Assembly: GCA_946406115.1 (NCBI GenBank)
Contig: OX291557.1
Location: 6,418,501 to 6,482,500, forward strand
DNA: 64,000 nucleotides
Reading direction: 5' to 3'
Origin: Apoda limacodes
Taxonomy: Eukaryota; Arthropoda; Insecta; Lepidoptera; Limacodidae
Every line of letters starts with the position of its first letter. The stretch's first letter is position 1. Below, one piece after another: positions 33,866-44,757 of this stretch. The position numbers were made by a program, and so were the translations under genes. The notes under the pieces are model-generated. The model saw nothing but the letters and a program-made list of their open reading frames with translations, made no database searches and was not told the DNA's origin.

Positions 33866-35330
33866 CTATATATCTAAACTCTAGTAGATCATAAATTAAA
33901 AATAATCTAAAAACCGCAAATGAACTATACGACATATTAGGTTTATATGAGAATGAAATATATTTTTACTTATTTTGCGGAATTATTTTTATTTCTCAAT
34001 CTTTAAAATTCAAAGCATGAAAAATAAAATGAGCATCATAATTGTTTAGATTGTGAAATAGAATAGGAATGAAAAATGGAACTCGATACTTTGTGCTACT
34101 AAATAATTCGTGACTAACACCTCTAAAATTACTAGTATTCCAGTCATAGTCTACTGTGATTTCATCACCTAATATAACATAATTGCGATTGTCTTATAGA
34201 TTCCTTCTCTTCATTAGTTAATGAAAGTGAACATTTTTGAAAACAATTTATCCTATGTATATTGCTAATATCTTTGTTAATGCTTTCCATAAACATTTTT
34301 GTACAATTAGGCTCTGAGTATGTTCTGTATATAGACAGTTTATCATCATATGAACATTTTATATAGTATCCATAAGAACAAACTACATGTTCATGTATTG
34401 TTTACGTATATGACTTCGATGGATCAGGGACACAATAGGTGACGGGTTTTAAATGAGCTACAAAGTCTGCATATATTATAAAATGTAATTTTAATATTCT
34501 TTGAAATTTATCAAAATAGATTTGATCACTATTTGTTTCCCTATTAAACCAATATTTTCTTTTTTATGAATTCCTAGTTATTCAGTAACAATTTGAGCAC
34601 AGTCATGCTTCTGGTGATTAATTAAATTAACTTTAGATTAAAAATAGAAACGGCAACCGGCCCAGATATGAATAGCGTCATTTCGATTTGTTATTTGTTT
34701 ATTTACCAAGCGTGATAAATACAATAATGACCATTTCAACCATTGTTTAAAAATAATAAGTTAATTTGTAATTAATTAGAACATTTTGTAAAGTTTTTTT
34801 TTCTTTGTTAAACTCTAATTCAAACATATTAATGCTAATGTCATTTTGTTTTTCTACCTTGGGTATATCAGATAATTTGATTGGGAACTGAATATTATTA
34901 AACGTTAGTTTATTTTGATGCCTCAAGTATAATGATACCCTATCGGAATGTGTATTTGCAGGATATAGTCCACTTAAAACATTGTTGATCGTTCTTTTTT
35001 ACGAATATACGAAGATCACCGTAAGGGATTGAACTTATTAACATGCATTTCTAAGAACTGTTTTTTTTAAGGTCTACCATTTTCTTTTTTTTCTAAATCA
35101 CTATGTGTCATTACACATTTTATTTTTAATGTCATCATTTAAAGGTTCTGAATAATTTTCTAATTCACCAATTTTTATCCAATTCCTAATAGTCAAATTT
35201 AAAAATTCAAAAGATTTTTTTAAATCTTTTGTTTCCTGATCAAAATCTGCATGAATAATAAAATAGTATTGATTCTTCAATTGATGTTATAAATACTTCA
35301 CGAGTGATATAACAGACACATAAAGTAAAT
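33866..35330 (-). pseudogene. Inverted duplicate of the pPolB 5' half (right arm)
   Basis: It is the reverse complement of 31401-32846 and reads the same exonuclease-domain remnants on the minus strand. Because this arm has no LINE, it preserves the original junction 'tctgttatatcactcgtg' at about 35302-35319 (minus strand), which fixes the LINE insertion point. Differences from the left arm are scattered substitutions and one- or few-base indels. Confidence 0.8.
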
Positions 35331-35354
35331 TATGATTAAGAATAAGACATTTCT

Positions 35355-35424
35355 ATTTGTGTTTCTTAGATCGTAAGTGCTGAGCATAGAATCTTTGGTT
35401 AACCTGTAAATCACATATTTGACA
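35355..35424 (-). pseudogene. C2H2 zinc-finger segment, intact in the right arm
   Basis: Minus-strand translation 'CQICDLQVNQRFYAQHLRSK' then 'KHK' keeps the spacing Cys-x2-Cys-x12-His-x5-His. The left-arm copy has lost the second Cys by a small insertion. The finger belongs to the N-terminus of the polymerase-type reading frame, and stops downstream make the whole frame non-functional. Confidence 0.65.
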
Positions 35425-35740
35425 CATCATGTTGACGTCGATGCTAGTTGTAAATCTTAACACTATCAGCTTTTCTCTTTAAACTTCGACCTTCTTGAAT
35501 TGAAGATTTTCTGTAGGTATAACATGTCAAGTCATATCAAGCGTGGACCGACACGTCTCCAGGTTAGGTTTTTGTAAAGCGTGAGTGGACACACCCTTCA
35601 AATCTTGAGATACACCCTCGGGGGACTAGTTTTTAAGGAATAACTTAATTATGAACGGGGAAAAACATGATTACGATAGTGATGTAATTACATAACAAAA
35701 CTAGAGACAAGTTATACACAGGAGCCACTGTGACGTCACG

Positions 35741-35863
35741 CGGTAGTTTTGGTCAAGCGTGAGTCGACATACCCCCAGACACAGGGGGTGGTTTTGAGAG
35801 TGGTCAAGCGCGAGTCGCCACACCCCAGACACAGGAGGTGGTTTTGAGAATGGTCAAGCGTGA
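35741..35863. repeat. 50-bp tandem repeats at the right end of the palindrome
   Basis: Two units (inverted relative to the left end) plus a partial one: 'ggtcaagcgtgagtcgacat', then 'cagggggtggttttgagag'. The repeat ends at 35863 with 'ggtcaagcgtga', after which the flanking sequence 'aattatctacttg' is unrelated to the left flank. Confidence 0.93.
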
Positions 35864-37136
35864 AATTATCTACTTGTAAGTAAATATGCCAAATACTTCC
35901 CATGATTTGCCTAAGCAGCTGCTTACTCAATCTTTCGATTTATCCATTGATACAAAAAGTTTCAAAACTTCAAACCCTCATTAATATGCACACAACTATG
36001 ATAGTATAATCACGCCATGTACAGAGGGGTCATAGTATTGTCCAAAAGAAACGGACTCACGTGACGAAAAATCGACACCTCATTTTAGGTACAATATCGA
36101 CTTTATTCCGTTGAAATACAACTTATATGAGAAGAAAGAAAAGAACGAATGATTTAATCTTTTTTTTTACTAGATAGGGACATTGAGTAAATTATTAACG
36201 CATAAAACTTCATTCATATTATTCGTGGTCCCTTTTTGTTTTTTATGAACTTCATTGGACACCTGGTCTTTGCATTATCTATTTTGTTATTGTTAGTAGT
36301 GTTGTATGTATGGACATTTGTTGGGCACAGTTTGATTAGAGCGAAGGTTGAATGGAGATTAAATTTCGCAACAGTGATTTAAGTGGTAATTAACCCACAC
36401 ACCTTTCAAGCAAATAAAAAAAAACCAAAACAAAAGCTAAACAGATAATGAACAAAAGTAATTAATACTAAACAAATGATAAACAAAAATCATTAAAGCT
36501 AAATAAATTATAAACGCAATTAATGAATGCTATACAGAAGCGATTCAATCGCAATAAAACTTACACAGATCGAAGCAGAAAAAACATGCCAAATGTTATA
36601 TATAAAATAATTGTAACTAATGTTATTTATGAACCTCAAAGTTTTGCCTTAGCACTAAGTTCTTGCCTTCCCTTTTTTGCAAGTGTTCCATTCGATAGTC
36701 TCACTTCATTTTACAGCGCAATAGAGAGGATGAAATACAATTTATATATAATAAATGGTGTCGCAAAGCCACCTGCAACATCTACCAGAATTTATAATGC
36801 AAAGCACCGTGACATTATGCTATACAGACAAATTGCAGTGAAGCCATACAATGTTGCATGCATTGCAAATGGTTCTTCATTATAAGAAGTTATCGACTAC
36901 GCAGGTTCAAAAGTGAATTAATGATATGTCCTACTGGTGTTACGTACATGATTACTGAAAGCGGTTTTAGGGTTCCGTGCTAAGAAAAGTACGTTTTTAA
37001 TACAGTAGGTCAAAAAGTTATGTATTACTTGGTTGAATGGCGTATAGGAAATTGACGGATACGCACTACTGCTTTTTACTTTACTAATTGAATAAGAATA
37101 CTTAAAGTATTATTTTCAATATTCTTTTTCCTTATC
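35864..37136. other. AT-rich stretch right of the palindrome
   Basis: An open frame of 120 codons at 36523-36885 is the longest here but shows no recognised domain, no signal sequence and no good translation context. I treat it as chance. A GGTTCCGT end-like string lies at about 36970. Confidence 0.4.
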
Positions 37137-37437
37137 AGCCTCATACGTCCTCCATGTTGAGACCGGCCTATCCTCGCCGAGGGTGAATTGGGTCGTAGTC
37201 CATACGAGGGCACAGTGACGGGAAAGACATATTATGTTAAGTGAAAGAACTACAAATGACATAATATTTGTAGTTCTTTCACTTTTTTGACATATGCAGG
37301 TTTTCTCTCAATATTTGCCTTCACCGAAAAGCCAGTAAAGCAATATACTTCAGAAAGACTTCTTATTGGTACACATCGGGCTCGAACCTCCGCCACTTAG
37401 AACGCGAGGTGAAATCGAAACGGTAAGGCCACCACAG
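37137..37437 (-). mobile_element. tRNA-derived SINE, reverse orientation
   Basis: The right end 'atcgggctcgaacctccgcc' read in reverse gives a B-box-like GGTTCGAGCCC, and the A-box side is near 37430. The tail side carries 'cctcatacgtcctccatgtt' and 'gggtcgtagtccatacgagg', matching the truncated copy at 24600-24706. A perfect hairpin interrupts its body. Confidence 0.55.
37239..37284. repeat. Perfect 19-bp hairpin
   Basis: 'aagtgaaagaactacaaat' (37239-37257) pairs perfectly with 37266-37284 around an 8-base loop 'gacataat'. It lies within the SINE remnant and is absent from the related copy at 24600. Confidence 0.95.
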
Positions 37438-38189
37438 ACTTTTGAATACATTTGCTCAAAAAGTATATATATGTATATTACGTAAGCGTTCTGCGTGCGG
37501 AAAATTGACGATTACGCAAGAGTGCTTTTAACTTCACCAAATAAAAAAATACTGACAATTTTTTTATAGGTCCTGTATGCTGTGGGGGACGAACACAACT
37601 ATTAAGACGTGTGTCTTTTTATTATCTATTTTCTATTTATTATGTACTAACACGTAAGTGTATGAGTCTTTTTATATAATATATCCGTATGTATGATAAC
37701 ATATTTAATATTGTCTAAATTATATTCATATAATTATTAAAGTAGGTTTGTATATTATACTAGATACTAAAATTTTGAAAACTATTTTGAATATATTAAT
37801 ATTTTTTTTACCAAATTACTGCCAGTAAGTTATCTGCTTGGCACCATAGTTGGCCGGTAGAGAATGCCGAATGGCACTAAGCCCGCCATTGCACACATCA
37901 ATTTATGCAGTAGGTGTTTATAAATAAAAACTATACTAATAAATAAATAAATAAGCGCAGTCGGGATAACCAAATTTCCTTACTATTATCAAAGAAAAGC
38001 TTTTAGAGTTGTTATGCCGATAGGTAACCGAATCTTGCGCGAGCGAAGCCACAGGAAAGGTTAGTAAAATATAAACAGTAAATATATAGCAAAGAAAATC
38101 AGAAGTTAAAAGTTAAAGTTAAAAAAACTTTTCGCTAAATGACGTACCTGCTTATAAGACTGTGGAATCCATACGAATTAGTACCGATT
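37438..38189. other. AT-rich stretch
   Basis: No gene or definite repeat is seen. Short runs such as (aaat)n occur near 37945. Confidence 0.4.
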
Positions 38190-39022
38190 GCGAAAGTGAC
38201 TCTGTATATGTCTGTCTGTTAACTCTTCGCGCTTAAACCGCTGTACCGATTAGGATGAAATTTGGCATGAAGATAGTTTGAGTCCCGGGACAGGACATTG
38301 GCTCCTAAAACGTCAAGTGTGAGTCGGTTTTTTTCTATAAGTAATTGAGGAGTTGACGTTGAAATTCTAAACCGATAACCCCATGTAGGGCGGGTGGAAG
38401 TTTGTTATTGCAAGCTAGTGCTGCAGTTATGATTCGTTCGTGGATTTCGGCTATAGTTACTCCCGCGGGAACTTTAGAATTTTTCATGATAAGAAGTATA
38501 TAGCCTTTTTCTTTTTTCGTATCTTTAACAATCTCTGTGCAAAGTTTCAGTTCAATTGAGTAAAAAACGTTATAGATATTCCCGCAGGAACTTTGAATGT
38601 ATTTTCGGGTTGAAAAATAGCCTAATTTCCTATTCCAGGATTTATTCTATATGTGTGCTAAATTTCATCCCGATCCATTTAGTATATTAAGCGTGATTAA
38701 CAGACAACCAAATATCCAATTTTTTTCCTGGTAATAAATGAATTTTTCCTGCGGCTCCACCCGCCTTAAATTTGGCTATCGGCGTGGAATTTTTGCGTCA
38801 ACGCCGTAGTTATTTATTCTTTTGAAGTTTGCTATAGCAAGCTATAGTTCGTTTAAACTCGGTTACAGCTATTCCTGCGGGAACTTTTGAATTAATCTAA
38901 GAGTATCTAATAGTAATCCGCGCGGGTTTTGCCGTTGGTAATGGCTACCCCTTTGTTGTAACAGATGGCGCTACAAGCATCAACTTTAAGGGCATAACAA
39001 ATTCTGCCGGGCCAACTAGTAT
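38190..39022 (+). mobile_element. Cluster of CTAGT-family repeat pieces
   Basis: Three overlapping segments repeat the phrases 'cgctgtaccgattaggatga', 'gctatagttactcccgcggg' and 'gggcgggtggaagtttg'. The last ends 'ctgccgggccaactagtata' at about 39005-39022, the CTAGT end. Internal 'tcccgcgggaacttt' occurs at 38461, 38580 and 38872, so the unit has been duplicated or nested. Confidence 0.5.
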
Positions 39023-39984
39023 ATCGGGTGAGTACGTCTACAGAAACGTAAAAAAAATCTCAATGCTACGTTATTCAAAACATGAAATATTTCAATTCAG
39101 AAATCAAACGGTGAAGTAATTAGAATGTTGTTTAAGGTTTCAGTTCAGTTTACAACCTTTACTATTTTCTGGTAAGTATTTTACCTTTTAACCAGTTTGT
39201 TACCTGTTTGTATTCTAATATAAAATTTTATGTTTTAGTGATATTTTGCGTAAATTACGACTCGCACTTGACAGATTATCTTTTATTTTCATATTCACCT
39301 GATAGTATACAGTCTTTATAAAAAGCAACATTCCAATTAGCTTAGTTTGTAGCAGCTCATGGCACTTAATTACAATAAAGAATACTTAAAGTACTTAATT
39401 GTATTTTAAATTATGCACATGATTTATGACTTAAATAAATATTTAAAGTAAGGTGATTATTTATTATATACAAGCTGTTCCATTAACATATATCCAACTT
39501 CAGGCTGCAAGTTATCTTTGTGTCAAATAATATCAAGTTCGGCTTAGCGTATTTAATCATATTGCTTCTTTAGTGGTGCGTGAGCACACTCTTAAATCGA
39601 GGGTATCGATAGGTAGGTATATTATTTACTGATTTCGTTTTAAAACAAATAGTTTAACCAATGACTTTAGCTGTATGTTTAGTGCGAATTCGAAATCGAG
39701 TATGATAATCTTAGCACAAGTAGTTAACTTATTTATAATATTGTTACGTGTAGGGGTAACGGAAATGTGATTTTGTAATGAAGGTGTTTTATTTGCATTT
39801 TACTATACATAATAAAACACAGACCCGATCCTAAGCAAAATCTTATACTTAATCCTTTGTTATTAAAAAAAAACTTTCTTATAAAACCCACTAACACTGC
39901 TAACTGACTACCTGTACAAACGAAAACAAAGGGAAGGTATAAGGGAAGGAATCTTGGAATGATGTTAAAAAAAAAACTGGAAAA
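39023..39984. other. AT-rich stretch
   Basis: No gene or repeat is recognised. Confidence 0.4.
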
Positions 39985-40640
39985 GGACTTCAGAAAATAT
40001 CCAAATGGCTAAAACAAAATCTGCTGACACTTAATGTTGCCAAAACAAACTTTATGTGCTTCACCATGTAATGTATAATCGTACACAGCCAACTGGAGAT
40101 TTTAGCGTCAAAACAGATAAATGTCATCTTAACGACCCGCTCTGTGATTGTTCATTTATTACAAAAGTAGAGACAACTTAATATTTAGGAGTAGTTATTG
40201 ATCAACGTCTATAATGGCATGAATATGTTATATTAGTAAATATGTTATATTAGAAAACTAATATAACATATTTAATCTATTGAGACTTGCTTAATAAAAC
40301 ATACTTCGCATTGGCACAAACAGTTCTTTCTTATTGTATAACTGTATGGGGAGGAACAACTAAAACCAAATTTCTAGATCTCGAGAGAACACAGAGATAA
40401 TTACTCAAAGTAATGTGCTTTAAACCATACAGATATTCAACAAGTTTGATCTAAATTTGGTTCTAAATTGCCACAAAACACTTGAATGTGGCCCTAAAAT
40501 GTTAAACACTACAAGAAATTGTTAATATTGTTAAAATTAAGGAAAAATTTTGTACAGCTTTTACAACAATACAGTATACTGCACAATCAAATTCATTGTA
40601 TAGTACAGTCAATAAAACTCTAAACATATATTCAATGTTT
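39985..40640 (+). pseudogene. LINE ORF2 fragment (after RT motif C)
   Basis: Frame-shifted translation gives 'ISKWLKQNLLTLNVAKTNF', 'YLGVVIDQRL', then 'YFALAQTVLSYCITVWGG' and 'TKFLDLERTQR'. This is the thumb and C-terminal order found in jockey/CR1-type LINEs. Several stops disrupt it, and a small hairpin sits at 40238-40273. The catalytic part is missing. Confidence 0.65.
40238..40273. repeat. Perfect 16-bp hairpin inside LINE debris
   Basis: 'aaatatgttatattag' and its exact complement are separated by four A. A further direct copy of the left arm precedes it at about 40222. Confidence 0.9.
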
Positions 40641-43600
40641 CTTTACAACTGCAAAGTAACCCTAACCCTAGTAGTTATTATTGTTAAACTATGACGAGAC
40701 CAAGCCTTAATTGAAGTAACTTAATTTGTGTTAAGTGCTAAAATTAAATAATATGGCATATCTGAAATCAAAGTAATTACACAGACAGTGTGGCTTACGC
40801 ATAGACACACAAACACTCACACATATACTAACACACTAACCATTACATAAGCACACATATTGAGATTCATTTAAAATCATTTAATATTTGTTTACAGTTA
40901 TGCTTAGCTATGTAACACTATTTTATTTACAATATCTTAGTAATTTAAAGTAAAATATATATGGAAGAGCGAAATTTTCAAGCGCAGGTATTTTATACTT
41001 AAGAGATGGTTTCAAATACTTACTGTTACTATGTTAAATCTATGTTAGATGATGGTATAAAGATTTTGTTGTTTGAACCTACCTGAAGTCGTATTTAGGT
41101 TTATTCACTATTTAAAGTATCTCCAGATGCACATTACCGGAGACTCGCGTACCTTTTGTACTCGCCACCAAGACCGTAGATATTCTAGAATATTCTAAAT
41201 GCATCAAGTCATCGTGTATTTTGTTCGTAAACAACAGTACGGTTTGTAAGGGGGTTAGAAATGTATAAATGTTAACTTTTTTAGGGTTTACAATTTCGTC
41301 ATGAACATTCGTATGTATATGTCGCGCTTTATAATTCCGACGTCTTTGCATTGACTCTGAGGAGATTGTACAGTAAGGTGTCTTATGTGAACCACCATAT
41401 ATATTTGTAATTTATTTATTAACATTTAACAAAAATAAGGATGGCTCTTTTTCATCTATTCGATAAACGTTGGCGTCTTCTATGTCAAGCTTTAGAGCGG
41501 ACAGTAATGAGATTTTATTGAGTTCTGATAAATATATTAAATAAAAAAATGTATGTACTATGTAGGAGCACATAGTTCCCTAGTAGTTATTGTATGATTT
41601 GTGTTTATATTGTAATAAAAAAAATAAACTGGAAGAGGATGGTGCGCGCCTGCTTTATTTAAATATAAATTGTTAATTTACTTTGTAACTTTCAACTTAG
41701 TTAGAACACAGTCAGGGGGCATATTGGCGCCACACTTTACTTGAGTTGCTAGAGTATGCTTGGTGCTTACTACCAGTTACTCGAGTTATAGACTTATATT
41801 TTATAGCTATAGACCAAGACGGCACCTGACTGGCCAACCCATTATAACGCATAGCAATATACCTACCATTCTATATAAATACAAGTATATTCATTTTTAT
41901 TTCTTTTATTTATTCATTCGGTACCAAAAATGTTTGACGATATATTTTTTATAAAATATTCTGTCAACGTTACTAAAAAATAAAAAATATAACTAAAAAA
42001 CACACATTTTCAATTACACTTCAGAAATAGACTAACCAAAAATACATTGACATATGCGGTTTTTATTTCTTATTTATAAAGAGGGGTGAAGAGCAAAGTG
42101 TTTTACTCGGTTGCAATAGTAGATTGTATTACAAGGAAGCAAATTAGTATTTTTATGACGAGAGATAATTTTGAATCCAGAAGTAGCGAATGATTCTAGA
42201 ATAGAATCCTGAGTATAGTGAGGGATTCTATATACGTCACCCGAGCTAAATATACTTATGTATTTTGTGACAGATTGATAAACTTTACTTTACATCCCCC
42301 TCTATGAAAAAAAAGCAAAGGGCCTTTGAGACACACCTCGTGAAAAAAAATTATATTAATAAAAAAGTATAATTTATGTTTAAAGTAAAATAATTTATTA
42401 AAAATTTATATTTACATTTGAAATATTTCGAGAGTTTTGTAATGTTATATTTAATGATCTATTGTTGAAAATATTAGAGAACAAGGATTCGCATTGTTTT
42501 TATTACAGATTGATTAAAATTCATTTTATACCCGCTTCGGGACCGGGAGCAAAGACGCGCTTTGCTCCTGCCTAGTGACGAACCTATCAATGGTTTTTCG
42601 AATAAATAGGATGAAAAGTGTTATATTTCAAGTAATGTCACAATCGTCGTAAAAATACTATTTTGCTCCATTGTAATACAATCTACTCTTTCTCGTGCAA
42701 TCAGTCTGGGTAATTGCTGGATAGGTCATTTTTATGTTTTGCGATAATAAGCTTCCAAATACATATACATTTTTTAGAACAAAATAATATTTAATGATAT
42801 AATTTAATAATGTAATATTTAATGATACCGTTTATAAATAAAATTATTTAAAATAAAAATCTCAAAACGAAGCTTGGATTATGTGAAGTGTTAACAGAAA
42901 AGCTAATGAAGTAAAAAGGCTCAGGCCAACGGCTCAGAATGTAATTAGGGAAAGGTTGCCTTTCGGTCATTTAGGACGTGCCTCAAAATATATTTTAGAC
43001 TAAAATGTGAAGTTAAAGTTACTGGTTAATACATATTGTCCACAACTAAACCTATGCAGCCTTTGCTAAATCAAATAATAGATTCATAAATATTCCAGAA
43101 CGTGAAAGACAACGCGATCTAAACTAAAAAAAGCTTGTACAATTATTTTTGAAGTGAAAACTTCTTTAGCGGCGTTATGAACTTTTTTTGTAATGGGTAA
43201 AAAATGTTAAACTCGCGTCAGGTCACGTGTCCTGATCGAAAATTCATAGAAAATTCGTAAGACGGAACTCGCGTCGCGTTTATTTACAATTTACTACGTC
43301 AAAAAAGTAAATAAACAAACATTATTATTTATAATAATAAAAATGCGGATTACACATGTTAAAATGTGATACGATACGATACGAGTTGTCTTGTAACATA
43401 TTTGAATGTTAAGCGCGAATCGTGTGTAAAGGTTTTCACTTCTGCCGGCACTCCCAGAGTGCAAACCCCTTTTTTTTGTAAATACATGTCTTCATAAGTA
43501 TATTTACATAGAAAAGTGTAGCAGTTTGTGCGAGTGTGTCGTTTCTATACGTCGCTAGTCGCAATGGAGCGTCTAATTGAACTGAAATTTGGCACAGAGG

Positions 43601-43862
43601 TGGTGTTGAAGAAACGGATAAGGACATAAGTTTTTTAACCTAAAAATTTAAAATTCTTTTGCTTACTTAGTTAACAGATGGCGCTGTGTGTGACGTTTAA
43701 GAATATTTATATTATGAAATCAAAACTGGTCATGTATCACAAACGTAGGTAATACTTGACAGACTTTGCTGTTATAATGGTAGACTTGAACGGGAAGGTA
43801 AGGGGGCAAGTAAATTGTGTGATGGAACTCAGAGGGCTAGCGAAGAGCTGACTTTGTGTAGG
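40641..43862. other. AT-rich stretch, no gene recognised
   Basis: Short open frames (41112-41351 minus, 41760-41954 plus) show no motifs. A 9-10 bp hairpin 'ggagcaaag/ctttgctcc' lies at about 42546-42570. The region 43520-43740 resembles dispersed-repeat debris ('tgaaatttggcacagaggtg') but its ends are unclear. Confidence 0.35.
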
Positions 43863-44095
43863 AGCGACGTTTTGATGAACTTTTTCTTGGCAATCATCTA
43901 GGATGAAATTGGTCTATTGACGCTGTCTTTAAACTCAAACTCAAAGTATTTTTTATTTAAGTAGATAATAGAGTATTTTTTATTTTATTTAGTCTACTTA
44001 AATAAAAAATACTTTGAGTTTGAGTTTAAAGACAGCGTCAATAGACCAATTTCATCCTAGATGATTGCCAAGAAAAAGTTCATCAAAACGTCGCT
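43863..44095. repeat. Perfect 103-bp inverted repeat with 27-bp spacer
   Basis: Bases 43863-43965 are the exact reverse complement of 43993-44095, 103 of 103. The next outer pair mismatches. The inner part of each arm has a 'tttgagtttgagttt' run like a LINE 3' tail. A transcript would fold into a long perfect double-stranded hairpin. No coding capacity. Confidence 0.97.
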
Positions 44096-44572
44096 TTAAC
44101 AGCATTATTATTTTTTACAAAGTTAAGGAAAAAAAAAATTTGTTCAAATAAAATAATATCAATAGCATCACTATGGTTTAGAAAGCAGTTAAGGTCCCTG
44201 GAAATCAGCGGGAAAAAGCCGCGCGGGAGTTTGGGGTTTTGTACTGTTAAATGTTGCATTTTACAGCCTGCATGCGTAAAGCTTCAATTGAAAATATTCC
44301 CTGATTCGAAAATTTAGAGGATGACCACCAATAACATGCACTTAATAACGTTGATTATTTTTTGTTTTATTAATAAATGACTATTAAACCCAAATTTAAA
44401 CATTTTCACCTAGTTTAGTAGTTTTATTTACTAATAAAAAAGTTTTCTTGGTACAACCGTCGATCTCCCAGTCATAAATTTTTGGTAGGTAGGTAGATCA
44501 TCATAGGAAAAAGTATGGGCACCACTATAAGCCATTGAAGAGTTGAATTTTTATCGAAATAAATGGAAAATT
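44096..44572. other. AT-rich spacer
   Basis: No gene or repeat was seen between the two inverted-repeat structures. Confidence 0.4.
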
Positions 44573-44757
44573 AATAAAAATCCACAGATAACTTATTAGG
44601 TACCAATCGTAGGTTACGCCAAATTAGTATGCAAAAGAACCGTAGTGGTAAAATAAAGAATTTTTAAGTGTAAATAGTGATCCGCTAGGGTACTTTTACC
44701 AACTAATTTGGCGCCACTAACGATTGGTACCGGATTAGTGATCTATGGATTTTTAAC
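44573..44757. repeat. Imperfect ~68-bp inverted repeat (MITE-like)
   Basis: The left arm includes 'attaggtaccaatcgt' and 'gccaaattagta'. The right arm carries the complements 'ctaatttggcgcc' and 'acgattggtaccg', and the outer ends 'aaaaatccacagata' and 'tctatggattttt' also pair. The loop is about 45 bases. The 185-base size and structure fit a foldback MITE, though no target duplication was identified. Confidence 0.75.

Larger units (their letters stand above)
27668..35863. mobile_element. Palindromic element with decayed protein-primed DNA polymerase (Polinton/adintovirus-like)
   Basis: The left arm (27668-28361 plus 31401-32846, 2140 bases) is repeated in reverse complement as the right arm (33866-35863, 1998 bases). 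Identity by eye is about 95% or better, with a few small indels. A 1019-base unique centre separates them. Each arm, from outside in, has 50-bp tandem repeats, a leader containing the palindrome TGACGTCA, a C2H2-finger segment and the 5' half of a family-B, protein-primed-type DNA polymerase gene. The centre has later polymerase fragments. A LINE interrupts the left arm only. No integrase, ATPase, protease or capsid gene was recognised and no 6-bp target duplication is obvious, so the element is a decayed derivative. Polinton/Maverick/adintovirus affinity rests on the polymerase alone. Confidence 0.8.

Noticed and set aside
27668..35863. Complete Polinton/Maverick
   Set aside because: No integrase, packaging ATPase, protease or capsid gene, no clear AG...TC ends and no 6-bp target duplication were seen. 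Only the polymerase is recognisable.
36523..36885. 120-codon open frame
   Set aside because: No recognisable domain, signal or coding bias, and it is flanked by low-complexity AT-rich DNA. It may be chance.
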